From contig LSNW01000032.1 in the NCBI GenBank assembly GCA_001566965.1, positions 248,001 to 312,000 on the forward strand: DNA of 64,000 bases. Direction: 5' to 3'. Shown here one piece after another: positions 9,843-18,988 of the stretch (positions are counted from its first letter, which is position 1; each line of letters opens with the position of its first letter). Origin of the DNA: Methylothermaceae bacteria B42. GTDB taxonomy: Bacteria > Pseudomonadota > Gammaproteobacteria > Methylococcales > Methylothermaceae. Below the pieces are notes generated by a model, which was given only the letters and a program-made list of their open reading frames with translations, did not search any database and had not been told where the DNA came from. The translations under genes were made by a program, and so were the position numbers.

Positions 9843-11552
9843 TTGTATAACCAATACTTTAATTTCCAGGAACCGCCTTTTTCCATTGCCCCCGATCCTG
9901 CCTTTTTGTATATGAGCCGCCGCCATCAGGAAGGTTTGGCGCATTTGTTGTACGGAATTAATAGCGGTGGCTTCGTGGTGTTGACCGGGGAGGTGGGGAC
10001 CGGAAAAACGACCCTTTGTCATGGTTTATTACAACAATTACCCGATGATGTTGATATAGCGCTGATTCTGAATCCAAAATTGAATTCTTTGGAATTATTG
10101 GCCAATATTTGTGATGAACTGGGAATTGACTATAACCCGGAAAAAGCGGGCCTGAAAGACTTTACCGATTTACTGAATACTTACTTGCTGGACGCCCACG
10201 CCCGTGGCAGACGTACCGTGCTTTTGATTGACGAGGCACAAAATCTTAGTATGGAGGTATTGGAACAAATACGCTTGTTGACCAATCTGGAAACCTCCAA
10301 AACCAAACTCCTGCAAATTGTGTTGGTTGGGCAGCCGGAACTCAAAAGAATTCTGAGTCAAAAGGAGCTGCGCCAGCTCAATCAACGTATTACCGCCCGC
10401 TATCATCTTGAGCCCCTGGATTTGGAAGAAACCCAACTATATATCAAACACCGCCTGGTCATCAGCGGTGGCGAGGAAAATGTTTTTAAAAAGAGCGCGA
10501 TTAAGCGTATTTATACCCTGTCTCAGGGTATTCCCCGATTGATTAATCTTCTTTGTGACCGCGCCTTGCTGGGTGCGTATGCAAGCGGGGTGAAAACCGT
10601 CACCCCAAAAATAGTTGAGCAAGCGGCAAAGGAAGTCCTGGAATCCGAAAACAAGCCATATAGGCGCATATCTTTGTTGTTTTTTCTACTGATTCTGGTG
10701 ACTGCAGGCTTGTTTATGTTCAATTTAAACCCTTCGTTTTTTAGTTCGGTTTTTACTGACAAGGCCATTGTTGTCGCCGAAAATCGCACTAAAACTGAAA
10801 CACCAGTAGAGGAAGCGCCAATAGAGGATTTTATTTCCCTGAAAGCGGAAAACATACTGAGCCCTGAAAAATTCGCTATACCTTCATTACCAACCGCAAA
10901 GGAGAGGGCGCCGGAAACAACCGCTGAAAACTTTTCTGAATATATCAGCAACCCAGAATTATCTTTTGAAAATGCGTTTGCTCAAGCACTCGCCCTTTGG
11001 GGTGAAAAGGCACCACATGGTAAAAAAATTGACTGTGATTCTCTTAAGCAAAAAGGATTACGGTGCTTAATCGATCATGGTTCCTTGAAAGATGTTCTGA
11101 AGTATAACCGGCCGGCAGTTTTGGAGTTTTCCCTGCCGGATGGACGAAAACGTCATGCACTATTGATTGGAATGGATCGGGGCTACCCGATCATTCGCTC
11201 CGTTGATGGCAAAGATCTCACGTTTCCTCTGGAGGAAGTGCTTAAATTCTGGCAGGGTTATTATTTGATTTTATGGAAATCGCCGTTAATTCATAATATG
11301 AAAGGGATTTATCCCGGACAAGCTTCTCCTAATGTCTTGTGGCTGAGAAAGCAAATGGATCGGATTGATGGGCAAGATTCCATCGATGTCCCCCAACCAG
11401 ATGTCTTTGATACACGGTTGGAGGACCGTGTCAAAACATTCCAGAAGCTTCACGGTTTACAACAGGACAGTATTGTGGGGTCAAGAACCATGATCATTCT
11501 GCAAAATAGCATTCAAGCAGAAAACTTCCCTAAACTGAAATATCTAAAATAA
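9843..11552 (+). CDS. gspA: GspA/ExeA-like secretion ATPase
   Basis: A 569-residue protein. The N-terminal AAA+ ATPase has Walker A GEVGTGKTTL at 49-58 and Walker B VLLIDEAQ near 126-133. One membrane span lies at about 275-295. A C39-peptidase-like region without an evident catalytic triad follows, with a putative peptidoglycan-binding domain at the C-terminus (DTRLEDRVKTFQKLHGL). ExeA/GspA pairs with GspB to help assemble the type II secretin across peptidoglycan, and relatives occur at exosortase loci. The start is a TTG at 9843, chosen because MYNQYFNFQEPPFSIAPDP matches the family N-terminus; no strong ribosome site is seen. gspB follows after 3 bases. Confidence 0.88.
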   Translation: MYNQYFNFQEPPFSIAPDPAFLYMSRRHQEGLAHLLYGINSGGFVVLTGEVGTGKTTLCHGLLQQLPDDVDIALILNPKLNSLELLANICDELGIDYNPEKAGLKDFTDLLNTYLLDAHARGRRTVLLIDEAQNLSMEVLEQIRLLTNLETSKTKLLQIVLVGQPELKRILSQKELRQLNQRITARYHLEPLDLEETQLYIKHRLVISGGEENVFKKSAIKRIYTLSQGIPRLINLLCDRALLGAYASGVKTVTPKIVEQAAKEVLESENKPYRRISLLFFLLILVTAGLFMFNLNPSFFSSVFTDKAIVVAENRTKTETPVEEAPIEDFISLKAENILSPEKFAIPSLPTAKERAPETTAENFSEYISNPELSFENAFAQALALWGEKAPHGKKIDCDSLKQKGLRCLIDHGSLKDVLKYNRPAVLEFSLPDGRKRHALLIGMDRGYPIIRSVDGKDLTFPLEEVLKFWQGYYLILWKSPLIHNMKGIYPGQASPNVLWLRKQMDRIDGQDSIDVPQPDVFDTRLEDRVKTFQKLHGLQQDSIVGSRTMIILQNSIQAENFPKLKYLK

Positions 11553-11555
11553 GCT

Positions 11556-12404
11556 ATGTCCTACATACTCAAAGCTATTCGCAAAGCAGAACTGGAAAGA
11601 CAGCGGGACAATAAAGCCGATTTAAAAAATGCAATTTTACAGTCACAACAACCACCACCAGAAAAACACAAGCATCGATTGCTCATTATATTATTAATCT
11701 GTAACTTGACAGCTTTCTTGCTGTTTTTTTGGTATCACCAGCGGCAAAATAAAGCCAAAAAGACTGATACCGTGGCAACCATCGAATCGATCACACTTGC
11801 CAGGCAAAATCCCCCCGCCTTTTCGAAAACAGGGATAATTAAATCGAGTAAGCATTCTTCAGAGCAGGTAAAAAAAACTAAAGTGGCCTCAGTTGAGAAT
11901 AAAGTTTCCCTTGAGACACTGCTGGAAAAGAAACCAGTTAGAGGTGAGGAAAAATCGAAAACCAAAATTACTACAGAAAGCCTCAAGCCGAAAATCTCAA
12001 CCAATCATAAATCAATTATCGTAGCTAAAAAACCAAAAACAGCGCTGGTCAAAGACCAGTCAAAACCTATTGTAAACGAAGACAACACTAATATTAAATC
12101 TATAAAAACTTCGTCAAATTCTCAAATTGTTCAGTCACACCCAAGTGTAAACCGAAAAATTTATACTGAACAACGCATTCCATTTCTTGACGAACTTCCA
12201 CTCAGCTTTCAACATATGGTTCCGAAGCTGAATATCAACGTTCATGCCTATTCAGATGACCCTCAAGAACGTTTTATTATTGTCGATATGGTTCGTTATG
12301 AAGAAGGTCAAAAAGTCACTCAAGATTTAAAATTAGAAGAAATCAGACCCGATGAACTGGTACTCACTTTCTCTGGGAAAACATTCCGTATAAAACGCCC
12401 TTGA
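11556..12404 (+). CDS. gspB: GspB-like secretion assembly protein
   Basis: A 282-residue inner-membrane protein. It has a short cytoplasmic N-terminus beginning MSYILKAIRKAELERQ (a family hallmark), one membrane span at about 43-62, a long lysine- and serine-rich low-complexity linker, and a conserved C-terminal domain (IPFLDELPLSFQHMVPKLN... to FRIKRP) of the type II secretion GspB family. It lies 3 bases after gspA and surely shares its transcript. No other type II secretion genes are in the window, so its main partner genes must be elsewhere or the pair serves the neighbouring exosortase. Confidence 0.88.
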   Translation: MSYILKAIRKAELERQRDNKADLKNAILQSQQPPPEKHKHRLLIILLICNLTAFLLFFWYHQRQNKAKKTDTVATIESITLARQNPPAFSKTGIIKSSKHSSEQVKKTKVASVENKVSLETLLEKKPVRGEEKSKTKITTESLKPKISTNHKSIIVAKKPKTALVKDQSKPIVNEDNTNIKSIKTSSNSQIVQSHPSVNRKIYTEQRIPFLDELPLSFQHMVPKLNINVHAYSDDPQERFIIVDMVRYEEGQKVTQDLKLEEIRPDELVLTFSGKTFRIKRP

Positions 12405-12677
12405 TTGTCAGGTGTCGATAGATTATTTAGTGGTAATTTAATCGAACCAGAACAGTGTGCTAACAAAACCTATCCTTCGGTATGTTTTATTCTACTTTGG
12501 TATGGTAGGTATCGTGCTTCATAAAAAACTATATTGAAATCGAAGAATAATATGCATAGAAACCTTGTGCTGGCATGTATTAAAGAATTATGATTAGTAA
12601 TAATAGGATAAAAATAAAGGTATGGCGCATAGCTGTATATAAAAAATTAAGGGAAATAAAGGGTGTTATGAAACATT
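12405..12677. other. AT-rich intergenic region before the exosortase gene
   Basis: This 273-base stretch holds no credible gene. It is strongly AT-rich like the following exosortase gene and contains an imperfect duplication around CTTCGGTATG and TTTGGTATGG (12476-12506). It probably carries the exosortase promoter, but no clear -35/-10 pair can be chosen with confidence. Confidence 0.4.
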
Positions 12678-14258
12678 ATGAGATTTGATGGCAAGCTAAT
12701 GTCAGGCACAGGTCTAGATAAATTTGTTTCAAGAATAAATAATTCTTGGATCGTTTCTTTAATTGTTTTATTTTTATGTATAGTAGCGGTCTTGATACTA
12801 TATGAAGAAACATTTGTTGAGATGGTGGAAATTTGGCGGGATCATGGAGCATTTACTTATGGATATTTAATACTTCCGATATCACTTTGGTTGCTATGGC
12901 GAAATCGCATTAATCTTTCCTATTTAAATCCAAACCCTGAGTTGAGAGGGTTGATTTTGCTTTTGATTTTCTGCGTAGTTTGGTTAATAGCGGATTTGTT
13001 GGGTTTTTCCTATATCAAGCAGTTGGCTTCAGTCGCTTTGCTAATTTCATTGTTCCTATGTGTGTTAGGCGCCTCTGTATTTAAGCATATGCTTTTTCCA
13101 TTGCTTTTTTTGTTGTTTTTAGTCCCGCCTGTAAATCTTCATAATTATCTCGTGCCAATAATGATGGAGGTTTCCGCTGATATTGCGGAATTTTTGCTGC
13201 AAATAACTGGGGTATCAGTGTATAGAGAAGGGACAACACTTCATACCCCAACGGGTAATTGGTATGTGGCTCCAGCATGTAGTGGGACTCAATATTTAAT
13301 AACCTCTGTAATTATAGGGTGTGTGTTTGCATATATTGCTTATAAAAACAATAATAAAAGGTTGGTTTTTATATCTATATCAGCATTGCTTCCTATTATC
13401 GGTAATGGGTTGCGTATTTACAGCACGATCATGTTAGGTGCTTTAAGTGGAATGAATGTAGCCATTACCTTTGATCATGTTTTTTATGGGCTTATTTTTT
13501 TTGGGATAATTGTTTCTGTAATGTTTTTTATCGGGTCTTTCTGGTGGGAATACGATTCGTCTGATAATGCAAAATACCAGTCATGTAAAACTAAGGAAAG
13601 TAATAATGTTTTTATGTCCAGTAATATTTATAATCTTATAAAGACAGGAGTCTTTGTTGTTTTAATTTCACTAAGTTTTCCCTTGGTCGCCCATAAAATA
13701 AAACATGATTTTACTCAGCAACCTGCAAGAATTAATATTCCTTTAGCGATGGCTGGATGGAAGGTGAATTACGAAAAATCATCGGCCTGGTATCCTGTTA
13801 TTGAGCAAGCAAGATCGGAAATGTATCAGTCATATATAAAAGGAGATAAAGAGGTTGTGCTTTATGTGGGGGAGCTTGAACCTTTTTTTGATGTTTCTAA
13901 GGTTTCACCTGCTGGTTCTGTAAGGAATATTGAGTCGCAGCTTAAAATTGTCAAGCGAAGATTGACGTTGCCAATAGGTGATTTTGATGTAAAGGAAAAG
14001 GTGGTAAATTCAATTGATATAAATTCAGGGGGTATTAAAAAGCTAGTTATTTGGTATTGGTATTTTTTTGATAAAACAAATACAATCAATAAACCAGAAG
14101 TTAAGCTCTTAGAAACAATTTCTGCTTTAAAGGGGGATCGTAAGCGAACATACTTAATTGTTGTTGCTTCACCCATTAAAAGCGATATTCCAAGCGCCCG
14201 TCTGGCGTTATTTTCTTTTATATATGATACCTTTTATGAATTGGAAATGTACTTATAA
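12678..14258 (+). CDS. xrtA: Exosortase A fused to an EpsI domain
   Basis: A 526-residue membrane protein. The first 290 residues are a multi-span exosortase with the catalytic triad Cys201 (APACSGTQ), Arg246 (GNGLRIY) and His267 (FDHVFYG). Residues from about 330 form an EpsI-type domain (MAGWKVNYEKSSAWYP... with YVGELEPFF). Exosortases cleave PEP-CTERM sorting signals and link the protein to surface polysaccharide. Usually xrtA sits in a large exopolysaccharide cluster; here it stands alone after gspAB. The gene is far more AT-rich than the flanks, suggesting transfer. The start ATG is uncertain; a second in-frame ATG lies at 12699. No PEP-CTERM protein is found in the window. Confidence 0.93.
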   Translation: MRFDGKLMSGTGLDKFVSRINNSWIVSLIVLFLCIVAVLILYEETFVEMVEIWRDHGAFTYGYLILPISLWLLWRNRINLSYLNPNPELRGLILLLIFCVVWLIADLLGFSYIKQLASVALLISLFLCVLGASVFKHMLFPLLFLLFLVPPVNLHNYLVPIMMEVSADIAEFLLQITGVSVYREGTTLHTPTGNWYVAPACSGTQYLITSVIIGCVFAYIAYKNNNKRLVFISISALLPIIGNGLRIYSTIMLGALSGMNVAITFDHVFYGLIFFGIIVSVMFFIGSFWWEYDSSDNAKYQSCKTKESNNVFMSSNIYNLIKTGVFVVLISLSFPLVAHKIKHDFTQQPARINIPLAMAGWKVNYEKSSAWYPVIEQARSEMYQSYIKGDKEVVLYVGELEPFFDVSKVSPAGSVRNIESQLKIVKRRLTLPIGDFDVKEKVVNSIDINSGGIKKLVIWYWYFFDKTNTINKPEVKLLETISALKGDRKRTYLIVVASPIKSDIPSARLALFSFIYDTFYELEMYL

Positions 14259-14336
14259 AATTTCTCTATCTCATCTCTCCTGCCTTTTCATTTTCATTAA
14301 GAGTTAAACCTGTTAGTTGAATTGGCCCTTGGAATT

Positions 14337-14621
14337 TTATGGGATTTCTTCAATGTAAGTACGGCCAATGGGGGTTTGAACGTAAAGGCTTTTGCCGTTC
14401 ACCTTGGTCCAAAAATAGTAGTAACCCTTGGCAGGTTCGGAAGTCACCTTGCCATTGCGGACAATCCAACTTTTCACATGCGGGCCGTCGGCATAAGTGA
14501 CTTTGTAATTGCCTTCCAGCCAGGTCACCCCGATGCGAGCGAGCCGATTCTGTTGTTCTTCACTGCAGGCAATAAGCCCCAGGCTCGCGGTAACCAAAAG
14601 TATTCCTATGAGTTTTAGCAT
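14337..14621 (-). CDS. Small lipoprotein
   Basis: A 94-residue protein beginning MLKLIGILLVTASLGLIACS, a lipoprotein signal with lipobox LIAC (cysteine 19), so it should be lipidated in the cell envelope. The mature part (about 75 residues, with KVTSEPAKGYYYFWTKVNGK) is not recognised. The start is the ATG with an AAGGA site 8 bases upstream; a longer frame from 14645 lacks a ribosome site. It lies on the opposite strand between the exosortase and VOC genes with its own promoter region. Confidence 0.75.
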   Translation of the reverse strand: MLKLIGILLVTASLGLIACSEEQQNRLARIGVTWLEGNYKVTYADGPHVKSWIVRNGKVTSEPAKGYYYFWTKVNGKSLYVQTPIGRTYIEEIP

Positions 14622-14752
14622 TTGTGTTCCTTGTGACTTAGTCAATAGGGGCTATTGTAACGCCGCAATTTTGTAAAGAACGGAATTTTGTGGATAGGGC
14701 ATAATCAATTCCGGGTAAAATGAATACCAATGTTTAGATTAAGGAGTTTGCA

Positions 14753-15160
14753 ATGGCAAAAAATCCATTTCATTTGCATCACGTGAGTTTGCTGGTTTCC
14801 GACACCAAAAGAGCGTTGGATTTTTATTGTGGGGTGCTTGGCATGGAGATAACCCAGCGCCCGGATTTGCCATTTCCCGGTGCCTGGCTACAGATTGCCG
14901 AACATCAACAAGTGCATTTACTGGAACTGCCCAACCCTGATCCGGTGGAAGGCCGCCCTGAGCATGGGGGGCGTGACCGGCATTTTGCCCTGGTGGTTCC
15001 AGATTTGGAAGTGATTCGGCAAGCATTGGAAAAAGCAGGCGTGGTGTATTCGGCGAGCAAATCCGGACGCCGGGCGTTGTTTTGCCGCGACCCGGATGGT
15101 AATGCCATAGAATTCTTCGAGAAAGGCGTCGTGGCGGGCACTGAACGGCTGTTTGATTAA
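14753..15160 (+). CDS. VOC-superfamily (glyoxalase/dioxygenase fold) protein
   Basis: A 135-residue protein with the paired beta-alpha-beta-beta-beta modules of the vicinal oxygen chelate fold. Likely metal ligands are His9 or His10 (LHHVSLLV), Glu near 60 (LLELPN), His near 80 (DRHFALVV) and Glu near 120 (GNAIEFFE). The family includes glyoxalase I, fosfomycin-resistance enzymes and extradiol dioxygenases; the substrate here is unknown. It has an AAGGAG ribosome site. It is convergent with the radical SAM gene, the two overlapping by 4 bases. Confidence 0.85.
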   Translation: MAKNPFHLHHVSLLVSDTKRALDFYCGVLGMEITQRPDLPFPGAWLQIAEHQQVHLLELPNPDPVEGRPEHGGRDRHFALVVPDLEVIRQALEKAGVVYSASKSGRRALFCRDPDGNAIEFFEKGVVAGTERLFD

Positions 15161-16122
15161 GCTTTCAGGGCGCCGCCGCAACTGCTGCCCTGGCCGGCGG
15201 TGCAGCCGTAACAGTGATCGTCTGTGGCAATTATACCGTTATCTATCAAATCCAAACTAACCTCCCGCAAATGGGTTCTACGACCAGCTAAAGGCAGCTT
15301 GAGCATTTGGTTGAAGTCGCAGTCATAGACATAACCTCGCCAGTCCACGCTGATGGTTGTGCGGCACATCAATCCTTCCAGATTGGCGGCGTCAAAGCTG
15401 TCTCGCAAAAGTTGCAGATAATGCTGCAATTTCCCTTCTCTTTCCAAGGCATGGGCAAAGCGGCGGATGGGCATATTGGTCAGGGTGTAAAGGCGGTCGA
15501 AGGTGATACCGAATTGTTTGCTGAGGTGCGCTTTATAGGCGGTTTCCAGGCTTTCCTGAGACGGGGGCAACCGGGGGCCTTGGGGGTTGAATACCAAGTT
15601 GAGTTTGAGTTCGCCGCCTGCGCCGTATCCCAGCCGGTTGAGCTTTTTCAGAGCGGCGATACTGGCTTGGAATACACCCTTGCCTCGTTGTTTGTCGACG
15701 TTGTCTTCCAAATAGCAGGGCAGGGATGCGACGATTTCCACTTGCTGTTCGGCGAGGAAAGCGGCAAGGTTTTCATAGCCAGGTTCTTCCAGAATGGTGA
15801 GGTTGCAGCGGTCAATGACGTGAACGCCCAACTGCCGCGCCTTGGACACCAGCAGCCGGAAATGAGGATTCATTTCCGGAGCGCCGCCAGTAAGATCCAG
15901 GGTTTTGACTTGGCCACGGCGGAGAAAATCCAGCACTTCCCCGATCGTGGAGCGGTCCATGCTTTCCGTGCGTTTGGGGCCGGCGTCCACGTGACAGTGG
16001 GTGCAGGCCAGATTGCAGCGATAGCCTAGATTGACCTGAAGCACTTCCAAGCGGCCGCGGCGGATGGTGGGAAAGTCCGTGGTGTTTTCCACTTCAATCT
16101 TCTGAAAACCAAATGTCGCCAT
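15157..16122 (-). CDS. Radical SAM protein, ArsS-like (DUF3641)
   Basis: A 321-residue radical SAM enzyme. The iron-sulfur cluster motif CNLACTHC supplies Cys36, Cys40 and Cys43. The C-terminal DUF3641 region ends in a cysteine-rich tail (CYGCTAGQGSSCGGALKA) typical of the family that includes arsenosugar-biosynthesis ArsS and its selenocysteine-containing relatives; here the SCGG position is an ordinary cysteine codon. No arsM methyltransferase gene is adjacent, so arsenosugar chemistry cannot be assumed. The start is taken at the ATG at 16122; a GTG at 16155 is possible. It overlaps the 3' end of the DUF3047 gene, so the two are probably co-transcribed. Confidence 0.88.
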   Translation of the reverse strand: MATFGFQKIEVENTTDFPTIRRGRLEVLQVNLGYRCNLACTHCHVDAGPKRTESMDRSTIGEVLDFLRRGQVKTLDLTGGAPEMNPHFRLLVSKARQLGVHVIDRCNLTILEEPGYENLAAFLAEQQVEIVASLPCYLEDNVDKQRGKGVFQASIAALKKLNRLGYGAGGELKLNLVFNPQGPRLPPSQESLETAYKAHLSKQFGITFDRLYTLTNMPIRRFAHALEREGKLQHYLQLLRDSFDAANLEGLMCRTTISVDWRGYVYDCDFNQMLKLPLAGRRTHLREVSLDLIDNGIIATDDHCYGCTAGQGSSCGGALKA

Positions 16123-16744
16123 AATAGGCCGCCGTCGATTTTTTGCTGTTGTCACTGTCGGTCATGATGGCAATCACGTCGATTTTCTCCGCGGGTTTGC
16201 CAAAAACCCGTTGCCAGTCGGCGCGCAGATCTCTTTTCTCGCACCGCCACTGGCCGGGTTTGTCCTTGGCATTTCTTACCGCCAACATCATGACATTGTC
16301 ACCCGCAAAGGCATTGGGCCACAAGCTTTCTTTCGCTTGGCTGCTGGACCAGACGTAATTGAGGGCCCGGGTTCGCCAAAAGGCCAGGCCGCCTTTTTTG
16401 ACGAGATATATCCGGGCGGCGTAATCGTCTCCCGGTTTGCTGGTTTCCGGGAGCGGCGGCAGCGGTTGAATTAGCTGCCAGCACCAATGCAAATAAGGGG
16501 TTTTGGCGACATTCACTTCGATTTCCTTGAACAGTCCGGAAGCGCTGGCTTTGCTTTCTGCTTTCAGCACGGTTCTGTCATTCAATTTGGCGAATTGGTA
16601 GTAGGTCTGTCCGGCAAAACTTTTCGTCTTCCAATTTTTGAGGTCTCCCTCGGAGAAATTACCTACTGTGAGGATTTCCCCCGCGTGAACGGTCAATGCG
16701 GCGAGGAGGAGTAACCTGATCCAGCTATTGGTTTTGATTCCCAT
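16094..16744 (-). CDS. DUF3047 exported protein
   Basis: A 216-residue protein with an N-terminal signal sequence (hydrophobic core about 9-20, likely cleavage after VHAGE or nearby) and a single DUF3047 domain (YLHWCWQLIQPLPPLPE, DDYAARIYLV and the terminal YYGDIWFSED are characteristic). It is probably periplasmic. The function of this family is unknown. Its stop lies inside the start of the downstream radical SAM gene, suggesting one transcript. Confidence 0.82.
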   Translation of the reverse strand: MGIKTNSWIRLLLLAALTVHAGEILTVGNFSEGDLKNWKTKSFAGQTYYQFAKLNDRTVLKAESKASASGLFKEIEVNVAKTPYLHWCWQLIQPLPPLPETSKPGDDYAARIYLVKKGGLAFWRTRALNYVWSSSQAKESLWPNAFAGDNVMMLAVRNAKDKPGQWRCEKRDLRADWQRVFGKPAEKIDVIAIMTDSDNSKKSTAAYYGDIWFSED

Positions 16745-16830
16745 TGATTTGGGGTTGAATGATATTAAATTCGTTTTAGGAAGCGATTTTATTTCTAATG
16801 CTCAATTTAGTCGCGGAAGGAGCGAAGAGC

Positions 16831-18558
16831 TTACAAGCAATGGGGGAGTAAATGCTTTCCCTGTTTGGTGAAAAGTGAGGGATAGTGAATGGCCCAGCCT
16901 TGGGCATAATCAACCCCCATCACTGTGAGATTTTGGAGAATTGCTTCGGATTCTACAAATTCCGCGACGGTTTGCATGCCGGCAATATGGCAGATAGTGT
17001 TGACCGACTCTACAATCGCTTTGTCGATTTCATTCTCCAGCATGGCTTGGACAAAACTTCCATCAATTTTAATATAGTCCACCGTCAAGGACTTAAGATA
17101 AGAAAAAGAGGTCATGCCTGTACCGAAATCATCGAGCGCGACTTTACATCCCATTTTACGCAAGGCTTGAATTAGCTCTAGGGCATTTTCTAAATCTGCA
17201 ATAGCAGCAGTTTCGGTGATTTCGAAACCGATACACTGAGGGGGAATACCATGGCTATTTAATTGTCGCTGGATATAGTTGATCAGGCTAGCATCGCTGA
17301 GAGAGTTGGCTGACAGATTGATAAAATAGGCAGCGATTGTTGCTTGATTCCCGGTAAGCAGTTGTTGATGCTGAATTTGTTCACAAGTATGGCGAATAAC
17401 CCAACGGTCAACTTCCGCCATGAAATTATAACGCTCAGCGGCGGGTATAAAATAATCTGGCGTAATAAGATGATGTTCCTCATCTTCCATCCTAAGCAGC
17501 AATTCATAATGCGGGTTGCCGACTTGAAGGGGTAGAATTTGCTGCTGAAATAAAACCAAGCTGTCATTTTCCACTGCAGCGCGAAGCCGTTGCAGCCAAT
17601 GCATTTCTCCGAAGCGCTGAGTAATCAGTTTATCGCCTTCTGTATATACATGGACGCGATTGCGGCCTTGATCTTTGGCGGCGTAACAAGCCATGTCTGC
17701 CAGGCTTAACAACGTTTGAGCATTCCCATTACCTTCAATGGGAACCACGCCAATGCTGGCGCCCACCTTAAAGTGCCGGTTTTCCCATATAAATTGATAG
17801 GACTGAATACTCTGTAAAAGCGTTTGCGCAATTTGTTCAGCTCTTTGTAGTGGACAATGCCGCAGCAAAATTCCAAATTCATCTCCTCCGAGCCTAGCAA
17901 GTGCGTCGCTATCGCGAATTTTCCGTTGCAGTTGTTGAGCTAGACGCCGTAAGAGTTCATCGCCCGCCAGATGTCCACAGGTGTCATTGATGACTTTGAA
18001 CTGATCCAAATCGAGATAAAGTAGGGCGTGGATATTGCCCTCTTCGTTTGCTTCCATTACGGCTTCATTTAAGCCCTGTTCGAATCTGACGCGATTAATT
18101 AAACCGGTAAGACTGTCGTGAAAAGCCATATGGCGAATGAGAGCCTCGGCTTTCTGATGGGCGCGGCGGTTTTCCGCTTCCCTTAGCTCGCGTTCGACGG
18201 CGGGTAGTAAGCGAGCAAGATTGCATTTCATTACATAGTCGTGGGCGCCTGATTTCATGGCATCCACGGCGACTTCCTCACCGATGCTGCCGGAAACAAG
18301 AATAAATGGCATATTTGGATTGAACTGGCGAACGATTTCCAAGGCACGCTTGGAATCAAATCCGGGTAAATTATGGTCGGCAATGACCAAATCCCAGGTT
18401 TTCTCTCCGAGCGCAGTCTTCATGGTTAGTTCTGAATCGACTCTCGCCATCAGCACGGTATAGCCGCCGTGTTGAATTTCCCGGACAATGAGAAGGGCAT
18501 CGTCCTCGGAATCTTCTACAATCAGTATCCGGATTTCCTTGCAATCAGTTTTCCCCAT
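16831..18558 (-). CDS. Response regulator with GGDEF and EAL domains
   Basis: A 575-residue cytoplasmic protein: receiver domain at about 8-125 with phospho-acceptor Asp61 (LVIADHNLPG), GGDEF domain at about 140-305 with an intact GGDEF motif at 224-228, and EAL domain at about 315-565. The EAL domain has ELLLR near 352, FEITET, DDFGTGMTS and the catalytic-lysine segment YIKIDGSF. Both c-di-GMP synthesis and hydrolysis therefore look possible. It ends the signalling operon started by the PhnD-like gene. Its start overlaps the preceding regulator gene by 14 bases. It probably turns kinase output into a change in c-di-GMP. Confidence 0.93.
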   Translation of the reverse strand: MGKTDCKEIRILIVEDSEDDALLIVREIQHGGYTVLMARVDSELTMKTALGEKTWDLVIADHNLPGFDSKRALEIVRQFNPNMPFILVSGSIGEEVAVDAMKSGAHDYVMKCNLARLLPAVERELREAENRRAHQKAEALIRHMAFHDSLTGLINRVRFEQGLNEAVMEANEEGNIHALLYLDLDQFKVINDTCGHLAGDELLRRLAQQLQRKIRDSDALARLGGDEFGILLRHCPLQRAEQIAQTLLQSIQSYQFIWENRHFKVGASIGVVPIEGNGNAQTLLSLADMACYAAKDQGRNRVHVYTEGDKLITQRFGEMHWLQRLRAAVENDSLVLFQQQILPLQVGNPHYELLLRMEDEEHHLITPDYFIPAAERYNFMAEVDRWVIRHTCEQIQHQQLLTGNQATIAAYFINLSANSLSDASLINYIQRQLNSHGIPPQCIGFEITETAAIADLENALELIQALRKMGCKVALDDFGTGMTSFSYLKSLTVDYIKIDGSFVQAMLENEIDKAIVESVNTICHIAGMQTVAEFVESEAILQNLTVMGVDYAQGWAIHYPSLFTKQGKHLLPHCL

Positions 18559-18988
18559 AGGGGACCTCGTTCAATACTAGCCAATAAAGTCCAAGTTGCC
18601 GGGCTGCTTCAACAAATTGCACAAAATCCACCGGTTTGCGTACATAGCTATTGGCGCCTAAATCATAGCTGCGGATCATGTCTTGTTCTTCATTGGAAGA
18701 AGTGAGAATGACTACTGGAATTGAACGAGTGTGGCGGTTTGCACGTAAGCGTTCTAAAACTCGCAGACCATCGATTTTAGGAAGTTTCAGGTCTAGTAGA
18801 ATAACTTGAGGCAGGATGGAAGTATCACGGTTGCTGTAGGCGCCTTCCCCGAATAGATAATCGAGTGCTTCTTGGCCGTCCCGGGCAACGATGATTTTAT
18901 TGGCCAAATTATGTTTGCGCAGAGCCCGTAGTGTCAAAGCTTCATCGTCAGGATTATCTTCGACTAGGAGTATGATTTTATTATCCAT
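18545..18988 (-). CDS. CheY/Rcp1-like single-domain response regulator
   Basis: A 147-residue receiver domain with acidic pocket (VEDNPDD), phospho-acceptor Asp66 (ILLDLKLP), a conserved Ser/Thr (ILTSS) and Lys (VRKPVDF). There is no output domain. It resembles phytochrome-partner regulators of the Rcp1 kind. The start is the ATG overlapping the last 8 bases of the kinase gene; the long upstream open frame is a shadow inside that kinase gene. Its likely phosphodonor is the adjacent kinase, and it may act as a phosphate shuttle or sink toward the GGDEF-EAL regulator. Confidence 0.92.
   Translation of the reverse strand: MDNKIILLVEDNPDDEALTLRALRKHNLANKIIVARDGQEALDYLFGEGAYSNRDTSILPQVILLDLKLPKIDGLRVLERLRANRHTRSIPVVILTSSNEEQDMIRSYDLGANSYVRKPVDFVQFVEAARQLGLYWLVLNEVPYGEN

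Noticed and set aside
15307-16029. A 240-codon plus-strand frame over the radical SAM gene
   Set aside because: The minus-strand gene has clear motifs (CNLACTHC); the plus-strand translation is a shadow.
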